DNA from: Nocardioidaceae bacterium
Lineage (GTDB): Bacteria; Actinomycetota; Actinomycetes; Propionibacteriales; Nocardioidaceae
Assembly: GCA_020438665.1 (NCBI GenBank)
Contig: JAGQUE010000219.1
Span: forward strand, 1-16,833
Direction of reading: 5' to 3'
DNA: 16,833 nucleotides
Shown: positions 4,773 through 11,869 of the stretch, one piece after another
Numbering within the stretch: the stretch's first letter is position 1
How the letters are laid out: each line of letters starts with the position of its first letter
Notes under the pieces: generated by a model
Database searches by the model: none
Told to the model about the DNA's origin: nothing
What the model saw: only the letters and a program-made list of their open reading frames with translations
Made by a program: the position numbers and the translations under genes

Positions 4773-6230
4773 ATGACGCCGTACGACGCGGGGGCGGGCA
4801 CCGCATTCCCGGTGGAGCCGCTGTCACCCGACGACCTCGACAAGGTGCACGCCCAGGCGATGCGGCTGCTCTCCGACGTCGGGACGGAGGTGCACGACGA
4901 CGAGATGCTCCAGCGGCTGCGAGCCGCCGGGCAGCGGGTCGACGACACCCGCGTCCGGTGGGACCCCGACTGGGTCCTCGACCAGCTCCGTCTGGCCCCG
5001 AGTGGCTTCACGCTGACCGGCCGCAACCCCGAGCGCTCGGTCCGGATCGGCGGCGGAAGCCTCGTGCACGTCCCCGTGGGCGGTCCGCCGTTCGCGCACG
5101 ACGAGGAGCGCGGCCGACGGGACGGGTCCATCGCCGACCACATCGAGCTCGTCAAGCTGGAGCACGCATCCGACCGGCTCCAGGTCCTGCAGAGCGGGAC
5201 CGTCGAGGCCCAGGACCTCGACGCGGACCACCGGCACCTCCAGATGGACTACTCCATCCTGCGCTGGAGCGACCGCCCCTACATCGTCTATGGCTCCAGC
5301 GGCCCCAAGGCGCGGGACGGGTTCGAGCTCGCGGCACTGGCCTCGGGCGGCCGCGACCGGCTGGCCGAGCACCCGATGACGCTGGGCATCGTCAACCCCA
5401 ACTCACCCCTCGTCTGGGACGGCCTCATGGTCGGCCAGCTCGCCGCCTGCGCCGACTATGCCCAGCCGGTGGCGATCACGCCGTTCCTGCTCGCCGGTGC
5501 GTCGGCACCGGTGACACTGGCGGCGGGGCTGTCGTTGTTGGTGGCGGAGACCCTGTCGGGCGTCGCCATGGCTCAGCTCGTCCGACCGGGGGCGCCGTGC
5601 ATCCTCGGCACCTTCGTGACGGGCGTCGACATGAGGTCGGGCGGGCCGTCGCTCGGGCTCCCCGAGTTCGTGCTGGCCACGCTGGCGGGTGGCCAGATCG
5701 CGCGCCGCTACGGGCTGCCGCTGCGTGGGGGCGGCGGGCTGTGCTCCGGCATCCCGCTCGACGCCCAGTCGGCCACCGAGACCGCGATGTCGCTGTGGGC
5801 CACCCACCTCGCCGGCTGCGACCTCGTCGTCCACGCCGCCGGCTGGCTCGAGGGCGGCCTGGTGGCGTCCTACGAGAAGCTGGCGCTGGACCTCGAGGTG
5901 CTCCGCATGTTCGACCGGATGCGGCAGGGGATCGTCGTCGACGACGACACGCTGGCCTTCGACGCCATCGCCGAGACCGGGCCCGGCGGCCTCTTCCTGG
6001 CTCACGACCACACCCTGGAGCGCTTCCGCACCGAGGCGTTCATGAGCCCGCTTTTCCGCTCCAACGCCTTCCCGACCTGGACCAAGCAGGGAGCGCCCAG
6101 CGCCGAGCACATCGCTGCGGGCGAGTGGCACCGGCTGCTCGAGTCCTATGTCGACCCCGGCATCGACGAGGGCCTCGACCAGGCGCTCACCGAGCTTGTC
6201 GAACGGCGTACGGCGGAGCTGCTCGCCTGA
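4773..6230 (+). CDS. MttB-superfamily (trimethylamine/betaine-type) methyltransferase, non-pyrrolysine
   Basis: 485-residue cytoplasmic TIM-barrel type protein of the trimethylamine methyltransferase family (COG5598). Members move a methyl group from a quaternary or tertiary amine to a corrinoid protein. Matching features: the N-terminal LSPDDLDKVHAQAMRLLSDVGTEVHDDE segment, HRHLQMDYSILRWSDRPYI, LGIVNPNSPLVWDG, QPVAITPFLLAGASAPVTLAAGL, and RYGLPLRGGGGLCSGIPLDAQSATE followed by a Gly-rich GWLEGGLVASYEKLALD segment. The frame has no internal TAG, so there is no pyrrolysine; it belongs to the large non-Pyl branch that includes glycine-betaine demethylases. No corrinoid protein or partner methyltransferase gene is visible nearby, so substrate and acceptor are unknown. 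The start lacks a ribosome binding site and may be leaderless. Confidence 0.88.
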   Translation: MTPYDAGAGTAFPVEPLSPDDLDKVHAQAMRLLSDVGTEVHDDEMLQRLRAAGQRVDDTRVRWDPDWVLDQLRLAPSGFTLTGRNPERSVRIGGGSLVHVPVGGPPFAHDEERGRRDGSIADHIELVKLEHASDRLQVLQSGTVEAQDLDADHRHLQMDYSILRWSDRPYIVYGSSGPKARDGFELAALASGGRDRLAEHPMTLGIVNPNSPLVWDGLMVGQLAACADYAQPVAITPFLLAGASAPVTLAAGLSLLVAETLSGVAMAQLVRPGAPCILGTFVTGVDMRSGGPSLGLPEFVLATLAGGQIARRYGLPLRGGGGLCSGIPLDAQSATETAMSLWATHLAGCDLVVHAAGWLEGGLVASYEKLALDLEVLRMFDRMRQGIVVDDDTLAFDAIAETGPGGLFLAHDHTLERFRTEAFMSPLFRSNAFPTWTKQGAPSAEHIAAGEWHRLLESYVDPGIDEGLDQALTELVERRTAELLA

Positions 6231-6354
6231 TCCGTCGGGCTGTCGCCCCTGCCCCCGGAGAGACCGTGGCAGAAATCTCTGCGCGATCGACTCATGCCCC
6301 CAGCTCGGATCGGGCACGGAGCAGGTGAACTGTCGTCGATCAGATGAGGCACCC

Positions 6355-6639
6355 ATGCTGACCATGACCCCCAATGCCACCGCCATCGTCAACGAGATCT
6401 GCGCCCAGGAGGGCCTCGGTGACGGTGCCGGGCTGCGGATCTCCTCCGACGAGGCGCCCCAGCCCAACCTCGAGCTGTCCACCACCACCCAGGCCGAGCC
6501 TGGCGACCAGGTGGTCGAGCAGGAGGGCGCGTCGGTCTATCTCGACGAGACCGCGGCCGCCATGCTCGACGACAAGGTCCTCGACGCCGTCCTGGACGAC
6601 ACCGGCCGGGTGGAGTTCCGGATCGGGCTCCAGGGCTAG
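6355..6639 (+). CDS. HesB/IscA-like protein without cluster cysteines
   Basis: 94-residue protein similar to the actinobacterial 'HesB-like' branch of A-type iron-sulfur carriers: MLTMTPNATAIVNEI, then GAGLRISSDE, then GDQVVEQEGASVYLDETAAAMLDDKVLDAVLDD..RVEFRI. The fold pattern is that of IscA, but the single cysteine (Cys16) is in the first helix; the three cysteines that bind the cluster in IscA are missing, including the C-terminal CxC. Scaffold function is therefore unlikely and its real role is unknown. The ATG at 6355 is preceded by TGAGG; ATG 6364 is an alternative start. It stands alone, with 124 bases upstream and a GC hairpin downstream. Confidence 0.8.
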   Translation: MLTMTPNATAIVNEICAQEGLGDGAGLRISSDEAPQPNLELSTTTQAEPGDQVVEQEGASVYLDETAAAMLDDKVLDAVLDDTGRVEFRIGLQG

Positions 6640-6641
6640 GC

Positions 6642-6666
6642 CGGGCCCATGCATGCGTCGGGCCCG
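6642..6666 (+). terminator. GC-rich hairpin after hesB-like gene
   Basis: Perfect inverted repeat CGGGCCC (6642-6648) and GGGCCCG (6660-6666), loop of 11 bases, beginning 3 bases after the stop codon. No T-run follows. Likely a factor-assisted or weak terminator. Confidence 0.45.
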
Positions 6667-6728
6667 AGCGGGTACCTCCCCAATTGCGGCCCGACGGACC
6701 GAGTCGGCCCGAACGAGGGAGGACCGTG

Positions 6729-6995
6729 ATGAAGAAGCTGCTGCTGTTGGGTGGCCTCGCCATGGGCTATCTGCTGGGCACCCGCGCCGGACGGCGCCGC
6801 TATGAACAGATCAAGCACATCGCCACGCGCGTTGTCGAGGACCCGCGGGTCCAGGAGACGACCCACCAGGCCGCGGACCTGGCCATGGCCACCGCACACC
6901 AGGCCGCCGAGGCGGCCCGCGAGCAGGCTCCCGTGATCAAGGAGCGCCTCGGCGAGGCGGCCGACAAGGTCAAGCAGGGCGTCAACCGCTCCTGA
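6729..6995 (+). CDS. YtxH-like small membrane-anchored protein
   Basis: 88-residue protein with one short N-terminal hydrophobic helix (about residues 3-17: KLLLLGGLAMGYLLG) followed directly by TRAGRRRYEQI and then a long amphipathic, Ala-rich helix to the C-terminus. The GYLLGTRAGRRRYEQI motif is typical of actinobacterial YtxH-domain proteins, which are linked to the general stress response in Bacillus; the molecular role is not established. Start ATG 6729 has a strong GAGGGAGGA site; GTG 6726 directly before it is an alternative. It is 38 bases upstream of a CsbD-like gene with its own strong ribosome binding site, so the two are probably one stress-type unit. A GGGTAC at 6670-6675 resembles a SigB-type -10, but no GTTT -35 is present at the right distance. 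Confidence 0.8.
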   Translation: MKKLLLLGGLAMGYLLGTRAGRRRYEQIKHIATRVVEDPRVQETTHQAADLAMATAHQAAEAAREQAPVIKERLGEAADKVKQGVNRS

Positions 6996-7033
6996 TCGCC
7001 ACCGTCATCGCACCAGCAATCCAAGGAGGACCT

Positions 7034-7225
7034 ATGGGACTCGGAGACCAGGCCAAGCACACGATGGAAGACCTCGGCGGCAAGGCCAAGGAGGCCACCG
7101 GCGATGCCACCGACAACGAGGACCTGAAGGCCGAAGGCGAGGCCGACCAGACCAAGGCGTCGTTCAAGGACGCCGCTGACAAGGTCAAGGACGGGCTGCG
7201 CGACGTCAACAAGGGCCTGCACTGA
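7034..7225 (+). CDS. CsbD family stress protein
   Basis: 63-residue, very hydrophilic and highly charged cytoplasmic protein. It carries the CsbD-like repeat pattern: GKAKEATGDATDNEDLKAEGEADQ in the middle, followed by KDAADKVKDGLRDVNK. Family members are small general-stress proteins (controlled by SigB in Bacillus) without a known biochemical activity. The ribosome binding site AAGGAGGA (7023-7030) is close to consensus with ideal spacing to ATG 7034. The C-terminal AADKVKDGL resembles the AADKVKQGV end of the upstream YtxH-like protein, which may reflect shared helix composition rather than homology. Two strong hairpins follow. Confidence 0.88.
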   Translation: MGLGDQAKHTMEDLGGKAKEATGDATDNEDLKAEGEADQTKASFKDAADKVKDGLRDVNKGLH

Positions 7226-7229
7226 GCTG

Positions 7230-7253
7230 TGACCCGGGCCCGAACCCGGGTCA
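7230..7253 (+). terminator. Terminator hairpin after csbD-like gene
   Basis: Perfect 9-base stem TGACCCGGG (7230-7238) and CCCGGGTCA (7245-7253) with a 6-base loop, 4 bases after the stop. No T-run, as is common in high-GC actinobacteria. Confidence 0.7.
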
Positions 7254-7258
7254 TCGAA

Positions 7259-7308
7259 GAGTGGCGTGCGCCGGGCGGAACCGAGAAACCGCCCAGCGCA
7301 CGCCACTC
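7259..7308. terminator. Second, larger hairpin (20-bp stem)
   Basis: Arms 7259-7278 and 7289-7308 pair at 19 of 20 positions around a 10-base loop (AACCGAGAAA). It follows the previous hairpin after 5 bases. As a symmetrical stem it could stop transcription from both strands. The stretch from here to 7536 has no gene I can support; it holds one more hairpin (7429-7457) and a short unexplained open frame on the minus strand. Confidence 0.7.
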
Positions 7309-7428
7309 GCACGTCCCGGTCGGCTCACCGTGTGGTGCCGCCGTTCTTCCTCGGTGACGGGCTGGCGTTGAGGGTGAGGCCGCGAAGATCAGCAGCAAGG
7401 ATCAGGTGGCGAAACCATCGGCGGGATG

Positions 7429-7457
7429 GGGTCGGCGACGGCATCCGTCGCTGACCC
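7429..7457 (+). promoter_or_regulatory. Hairpin in the leader of the secreted peptidase gene
   Basis: Arms 7429-7441 and 7445-7457 pair over 13 positions (12 Watson-Crick and one G-U) with a three-base CAT centre. It lies 80 bases before the ATG at 7537. It could be an operator, a leader RNA structure or a terminator; nothing in the sequence decides between these. Confidence 0.45.
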
Positions 7458-7536
7458 GACCGGAGGGCCGTCGGCGGCCTGTTCACAGTCCGTCGGCGTG
7501 GCTACGGTGGGCGGGTCGCCACACCCGGGAGGTCGC

Positions 7537-9420
7537 ATGGCCCACTCACGAGCCTTCGCCGCCGTGCTGGCGGCCGCGCTGATGCTGGCGGTGCCCGCCC
7601 CGGCCTCGGCCGGTGGTGTCGACCCGTCCCGGCCCAAGGTCGCACCGTCGGCACGCACCCCGGTGGTCGGCCACGTGGGACGTCCGCTCGACCCGGCCGA
7701 CCCGACCGGGCGCACGGTCCAGGTCGGCTATGAGCTCTATCCCGCCACCGACGGTCCGTCGCGCGGCACCGTGCTGGCGATCGAGGGCGGCCCGGGCTAT
7801 GCGACGACCGACAGCCGTGACTACTACCTCGACCTGTTCGGGCCCTTGCTGGGCCATCGCGACCTGCTGCTGATCGACGCTCGCGGCACCGGGACCTCCG
7901 GGGCGATCCGATGCCCGGAGCTCCAGTCCTACCAGGGTCCCTACCTCCGGGCGGTTGCCGCCTGTGGCCGCCAGCTGGGCGATGCCAGCGACCTCTATGG
8001 CAGCGCCTTCGCCGCCGATGACTTCGTGGCCGTCCTCGACCGGCTCGGGATCGACCGGGTCGACGTCTATGGCGACTCCTATGGCACCTTCCTGGGCCAG
8101 ACCTTCGCGATCCGTCATCCCGGCCGGGTGCGGACGGTGACCCTGGACGCGGCCTACCCGGTGGCGGGGCAGCACCCCTGGTATCCCGACCTCAACCGGG
8201 CGATGCGATCGGCGTTCCGCCTCGTCTGCGAGCGTGACCCCGCCTGCCAGGGCGCCCCGATCCGGCGGTTCCGACGGGCCGCCGACCTCCTGCGTCACCG
8301 GCCGCTGACCGGCAGCGCCTTCGACGCCGACGGCACCCGGCGCCGGGTCCGCGTCGACCCGGGCGAGCTCGCCTACGTGATGGGCGTCGCCACCTATGGC
8401 ACCACCGTCTATCAGGAGCTCGACGCGGCCGTGCGTGCGTGGCGCCACGGCGACCCGGCTCCCCTCCTGCGCATCGCCGCCGAGCAGGGCTCCTACGGCT
8501 CGGCCGGACCGGTGCGCTCCTTCTCCGAGGGCGCCTATGTCTCCGTGATCTGCAACGACTACCCCCAGCTGTGGGACATCTCGGCGCCGCGCGCCGTCCG
8601 GCGCCAGCAGTACGACGCCAGGGTCGCGCGTCTGGAGCGCCGCCACCCCCATGTGTTCGCGCCGTTCACGGTCGATGACTGGCTCTCCTCGGACTGGACC
8701 GAATACTCCTCGTGTCGACCGTGGCCGTCGCCCAGCCACTGGGTGCCGCCGGTCGAGGAGCCGGTGGCCTATCCCGACGTGCCGGTGCTCGTGCTCGTCG
8801 GCGACCTCGACTCGATCACCTCGGCCGAGGGCGCCGGGATCGTCGCCGACCACTTCCCCTCGGCGCGGTTCGTCGAGGTCGCCAACGTCGGCCACGTCAC
8901 CGCCCTAGCCGACTACGCCGGCTGCGCCTCGGTCGTCGTACGCCGCTTCGTGCGCACCCGCGACCCCGGTGACACCTCGTGCGCGCGCGACGCCAACCCG
9001 CGCGTGCGCCTCGTCGAGCGCTTCCCTCGCTCGTGGCGGGGGTTTGCCCTCCCAGCCGGTCGTGGACTCCGGAGCGACCGCCGGGTCGCGGCGGCCGCCG
9101 TCCACACGCTGGGCGACCTCTTCCCGCGCTGGTATGCCATGTACGGCGGTCGCGGCAAGGGCCTGCGAGGCGGCGGCTTCACCACGACCGGGCTGGTGCA
9201 GGTCGACTTCCGGCTGACCCGGATGCGGCTGGTGCGCGATCTCGCGGTCTCGGGCCACCTGCACTGGAGCCGCCCTGCCGGGACCGTTCGAGCCAAGGTC
9301 GTGCTGGGTGGCGGCCACACCGGCCGGCTCGTGGTGCGCTGGGACGATGCCGGTGGTCGTGCCACAGCCAGGGGACGCGTCGACGGGAGACCCGTGGCGA
9401 TCAGGCTGGGCGCCCCGTGA
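7537..9420 (+). CDS. Secreted TAP-like alpha/beta hydrolase (S33 peptidase family)
   Basis: 627-residue exported serine hydrolase, probably an aminopeptidase of the tripeptidyl-aminopeptidase type. Signal peptide at residues 1-25 (MAHSRAF...LAVPAPASA-GG). Alpha/beta-hydrolase features: oxyanion segment EGGPGYAT, strand HRDLLLIDARGTGTSG, nucleophile elbow GDSYG (Ser181), acid in VLVGDLDSIT (Asp425, or Asp423), and His453 in NVGHVTAL. Cysteines in CPELQ, ACGRQ, CERDPAC, ICNDY and SSCRPW are spaced like the disulfides of secreted TAP enzymes. Residues about 490-627 form a C-terminal beta-rich region that I cannot assign. Start ATG 7537 has a GGGAGG site; the frame is open to 7426 but the signal peptide fixes the start. 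Its stop abuts the stop of the convergent gene. Confidence 0.88.
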   Translation: MAHSRAFAAVLAAALMLAVPAPASAGGVDPSRPKVAPSARTPVVGHVGRPLDPADPTGRTVQVGYELYPATDGPSRGTVLAIEGGPGYATTDSRDYYLDLFGPLLGHRDLLLIDARGTGTSGAIRCPELQSYQGPYLRAVAACGRQLGDASDLYGSAFAADDFVAVLDRLGIDRVDVYGDSYGTFLGQTFAIRHPGRVRTVTLDAAYPVAGQHPWYPDLNRAMRSAFRLVCERDPACQGAPIRRFRRAADLLRHRPLTGSAFDADGTRRRVRVDPGELAYVMGVATYGTTVYQELDAAVRAWRHGDPAPLLRIAAEQGSYGSAGPVRSFSEGAYVSVICNDYPQLWDISAPRAVRRQQYDARVARLERRHPHVFAPFTVDDWLSSDWTEYSSCRPWPSPSHWVPPVEEPVAYPDVPVLVLVGDLDSITSAEGAGIVADHFPSARFVEVANVGHVTALADYAGCASVVVRRFVRTRDPGDTSCARDANPRVRLVERFPRSWRGFALPAGRGLRSDRRVAAAAVHTLGDLFPRWYAMYGGRGKGLRGGGFTTTGLVQVDFRLTRMRLVRDLAVSGHLHWSRPAGTVRAKVVLGGGHTGRLVVRWDDAGGRATARGRVDGRPVAIRLGAP

Positions 9421-11004
9421 TCAGTCGACGTCCGCGGTCGACCTGGTCTCGGCCGTCACCGGCCAGCCGGGCGCCTGGCGGACGGTCAGCGTGCCGATCC
9501 GGGTGAGCTCGGGCCAGGTGTCGATGGTGGCCCACCCCTGCTCGTCGAACCCGTCGAAGTGCCGACGCATCACGATGGCGACGTTGCCGGTGCCGAGATA
9601 GGTCAACACGCTGTGCTGGCGCTGCCGATCGCCCAGCTCGCCCGGCTCACCCGCCCACGGCACCTGTGGCGGCTCGGTGTCGTCGCCGAGCCCGCTGACA
9701 TCGACGCCCTCGGCGCAGCCGCGCTCGAGGTTGCGCGTCAGCACGTCGAGGGCGATGAGGGCGCTGGGCGAGTCGGAGGTGACGCAGCGGACGTCGGCGA
9801 CGAACGGGCGGACCTGGTCGGTCGGGAAGGGCCGCAAGGAGTAGTAGCGCGACGCCTGGCCGGCGAGCTCGGCCGCCCAGACGGCCACACCCGCCACGCC
9901 GATGGCGGCGGCGACGCCGACGGGAAGCCAGCGCGCCGTGCGGCGGAAGGCGACGCGTCGCCGGGCGAGGAAGGCGATCCCGTCGACCGTCACCGCGGCG
10001 GCGGCGCCCAGGCTGATGGAGAACGCGGGCAGCACGAAGCCGGTATAGAACCCGAAGTAGGACGGACTCGCGAAGAGCACACCGAGCTGCACCAACGAGA
10101 GCACCACGAACATTCGAGCGGTGACGCGCCGCCAGGCCAGGCCGAGGATGACGGCGGCCACGACGGCGACCGCCAGCGAGGCGGCGAGCCGGGAGGTGCG
10201 ACCGTCGAGATAGAGATCCAGGCCGGTGAGGTCGAGCCACCGCAGCACGATGCTCGAGCGCAGCCGGGGCCTCCCGAGCTGGTCGGCGACGATCGTGCTC
10301 CACATCGCGCCGGGGGCGAGCACGAAGAACGGCAGGCAGACCGCCGTGGTGCCGGCGACGGCCGAGGCGCTCACGCGTACGGCGGTGCGACCGCGCAGCT
10401 CCCAGGCCAGCCAGGCAAGGGTGACGATCACCGGGGCGATCGCCCAGATCTTCACCGCGGGGGCCAGTCCCAGGGCGAAGCCACCGACCACCTGTAGCGT
10501 CCGGCGCTCGCCCACCATGGGCGACGTCAGCAGCGCCCATCCCGTCAGGAGGCAGACGCTGACCAACGGCTCCAGCCGGGTCGTCGACTCAGTCAGCAGC
10601 AGCGCCGGCCACAGCGCATACCAGAGGCCGCTGAGGATCGCCGCGGGGCGGCCGAACCGTCGCGCGACGACGGCGACGAGAAGCGCGTTGGTGGCGCCGA
10701 GGAACCCCCAGGCCACTCGGGCCGCGCCCATGGCGGTGACGTCGCCGGTCCACCGGGCCAGCTCGGCGAACGGCAGCAGCGCCAGCATGATGCCGGGTGG
10801 GTGCACCATCCGGAACTCGCTGTAGGGGACGTGGCCGAACGACAGCGACGCCGAGGCGGCGTAATAGACGCCCTGGTCATAGCCGAACACGGTGTCGAGG
10901 CCGCCGGCGTGGATGATCGTGGCCACCCGCGCGGACAGGGCGACGGCGAACACGGCGGCATAGGGCGCCCACCGATTGACCCGGCTCAGCCGCAGGCTTC
11001 CCAC
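9421..11004 (-). CDS. GT-C type membrane glycosyltransferase (GT39/87-like)
   Basis: 527-residue polytopic membrane protein with about ten hydrophobic segments (first at residues 12-31). The first extracytoplasmic loop contains YDQGVYYAASASLSFGHVPY and then YSEFRMVHPPG; the acidic residue after helix 1 (Asp43) and the HPPG motif are typical of polyprenyl-phosphate-sugar-dependent glycosyltransferases of the ArnT/PMT clan. The C-terminal 130 residues are a soluble domain outside the last helix (about 375-395). It probably transfers a sugar from a lipid carrier to a lipid, wall polymer or protein; the acceptor is unknown. Start is GTG 11004, with AGGAG 6 bases upstream. The gene ends exactly at the stop of the convergent peptidase gene, with no spacer. 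Confidence 0.82.
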   Translation of the reverse strand: MGSLRLSRVNRWAPYAAVFAVALSARVATIIHAGGLDTVFGYDQGVYYAASASLSFGHVPYSEFRMVHPPGIMLALLPFAELARWTGDVTAMGAARVAWGFLGATNALLVAVVARRFGRPAAILSGLWYALWPALLLTESTTRLEPLVSVCLLTGWALLTSPMVGERRTLQVVGGFALGLAPAVKIWAIAPVIVTLAWLAWELRGRTAVRVSASAVAGTTAVCLPFFVLAPGAMWSTIVADQLGRPRLRSSIVLRWLDLTGLDLYLDGRTSRLAASLAVAVVAAVILGLAWRRVTARMFVVLSLVQLGVLFASPSYFGFYTGFVLPAFSISLGAAAAVTVDGIAFLARRRVAFRRTARWLPVGVAAAIGVAGVAVWAAELAGQASRYYSLRPFPTDQVRPFVADVRCVTSDSPSALIALDVLTRNLERGCAEGVDVSGLGDDTEPPQVPWAGEPGELGDRQRQHSVLTYLGTGNVAIVMRRHFDGFDEQGWATIDTWPELTRIGTLTVRQAPGWPVTAETRSTADVD

Positions 11005-11123
11005 GGTATCTCCTGGTCTCGGCTGGGGCGTGTCACGCGACGCGAGGGAGCCCGCTGGTGTCCGCTGGTCGGCCCCGGCCGGACGCGTCTATCCTCGGCG
11101 CTACCCCTGCTCAGGAGGCTAGC

Positions 11124-11555
11124 ATCGACCGCCCATCCTTCGACGACCTCGGCATCGCCACCGCTCGGCTGTGGGCGACCCGCAGCCCCGACCCCAAGGT
11201 GCAGGTCGGCGCCTGCCTGCTGGACGCCTGGCACCGTGTCGTCGGTGTCGGCTACAACGGCCGCGCCGCGGGCGAGCCCAACGAGCGCGAGAGCCTCGAC
11301 CAGGGCCACAGCGGCTTCATCCATGCCGAGGTCAATGCCCTGCTCGCGGCCAACTGGAACGGCGACGAGCACACGCTCTATGTCACCCACGAACCCTGCG
11401 CGACCTGTGCCCGCCTGATCATCAACTCCCGCCGGGTCCGCCGGGTGGTCTATGACCAGGCCTACACCGAGCTGGCCCGCGAGAGCAGCGGTCTGCCGAG
11501 CGGGGCAGCGATCCTGGGGGACGCCGGCATCACGGTCGATCACTGGCTGGTCTGA
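11124..11555 (+). CDS. dCMP deaminase family protein (possible ATC start)
   Basis: 143-residue cytoplasmic zinc deaminase, most like deoxycytidylate deaminase, which makes dUMP for dTMP synthesis. Seen: ATRSPDPKVQVGACLLD and VVGVGYNGRAAGE (substrate side), HAEVNAL (zinc His67 and catalytic Glu69), EPCATCARLII (Cys92, Cys95), RRVVYDQAY. The SPDP..QVGA...GYNG pattern separates it from tRNA and cytidine deaminases. Family similarity begins at DRPSFDD. A consensus AGGAGG (11113-11118) lies 5 bases before an ATC codon at 11124 (Ile-Asp-Arg-Pro), and no ATG, GTG or TTG is present there in frame. The only in-frame GTG, at 11058, lies upstream of a TATCCT -10-like sequence (11090-11095) and would add 22 residues unlike the family. 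I therefore place the start at ATC with caution. Confidence 0.78.
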   Translation: MDRPSFDDLGIATARLWATRSPDPKVQVGACLLDAWHRVVGVGYNGRAAGEPNERESLDQGHSGFIHAEVNALLAANWNGDEHTLYVTHEPCATCARLIINSRRVRRVVYDQAYTELARESSGLPSGAAILGDAGITVDHWLV

Positions 11556-11576
11556 CGGGCTCGGCCGCGCAGGGCC

Positions 11577-11804
11577 TCAGTCGTCGGGCTCGACCGAGGA
11601 GACCTCGACGACCGGCCCGACCTGAGCGCTGGTCACGACGTCAGGCGCGAGCCGGCCATGGACCCGGACCGGCCGGCCGAGCAACCGGTGGGCCGCCCCG
11701 AGGTCGCCGACGAGGTGATAGGTCGTGCCGTCTGCGGCGTGGAGCACCCACGGACCGCCTTCGACGTCGAGGCGCTGCAGTCGACCGCTGAAACGCCCCG
11801 ACAA
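11577..11804 (-). CDS. Small OB-like hypothetical protein
   Basis: A 75-residue product if translation begins at TTG 11804 (MSGRFSGRLQRLDVEGG...). I do not recognise a named family. It reads like a compact beta-barrel: GRLQRLDVEGGPWVLHAADGTTYHL, then LLGRPVRVHGRLAPDV, then TSAQVGPVVEVSSVEPDD, an arrangement suggesting an OB-fold. The frame is open to 11864, but those codons run through the terminator hairpin of the upstream protease gene, so a longer start is unlikely. No good ribosome binding site precedes TTG. It lies between the dCMP deaminase (convergent) and the protease gene. It may be a genuine small gene reached by readthrough, or a chance frame. Confidence 0.5.
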   Translation of the reverse strand: MSGRFSGRLQRLDVEGGPWVLHAADGTTYHLVGDLGAAHRLLGRPVRVHGRLAPDVVTSAQVGPVVEVSSVEPDD

Positions 11805-11806
11805 AG

Positions 11807-11846
11807 GACCAGGGAGGCCCCGGCGTGCGCCGGGACCTCCCTGGTC
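11807..11846 (-). terminator. Rho-independent terminator of the subtilisin-like protease gene
   Basis: On the minus strand, arms 11846-11828 and 11825-11807 pair over 18 of 19 positions, with the two bases between them (or a slightly larger loop) as the turn; CCTTTGTC follows. It begins 23 bases after the protease stop. This is the strongest terminator in the window. Confidence 0.88.
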
Positions 11847-11869
11847 GTGAGTTGGATCTGCCACCCGGA

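Noticed and set aside
4773..6230. Pyrrolysine-containing MttB
   Set aside because: The frame has no in-frame TAG and ends at TGA at the length usual for the non-pyrrolysine branch.
5403..6488. Minus-strand open frame of 361 codons under the methyltransferase gene
   Set aside because: Complement of the conserved methyltransferase; no motif, no ribosome binding site, and it crosses the intergenic region into another gene.
6670..6675. SigB-type promoter (GGGTAC) for the YtxH-like gene
   Set aside because: The -10-like sequence fits, but no GTTT-type -35 is present 14-16 bases upstream, so it is not listed as a promoter.
7546..8895. Minus-strand open frame of 449 codons under the TAP-like peptidase
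   Set aside because: Shadow frame; the plus strand carries a signal peptide and a catalytic triad.
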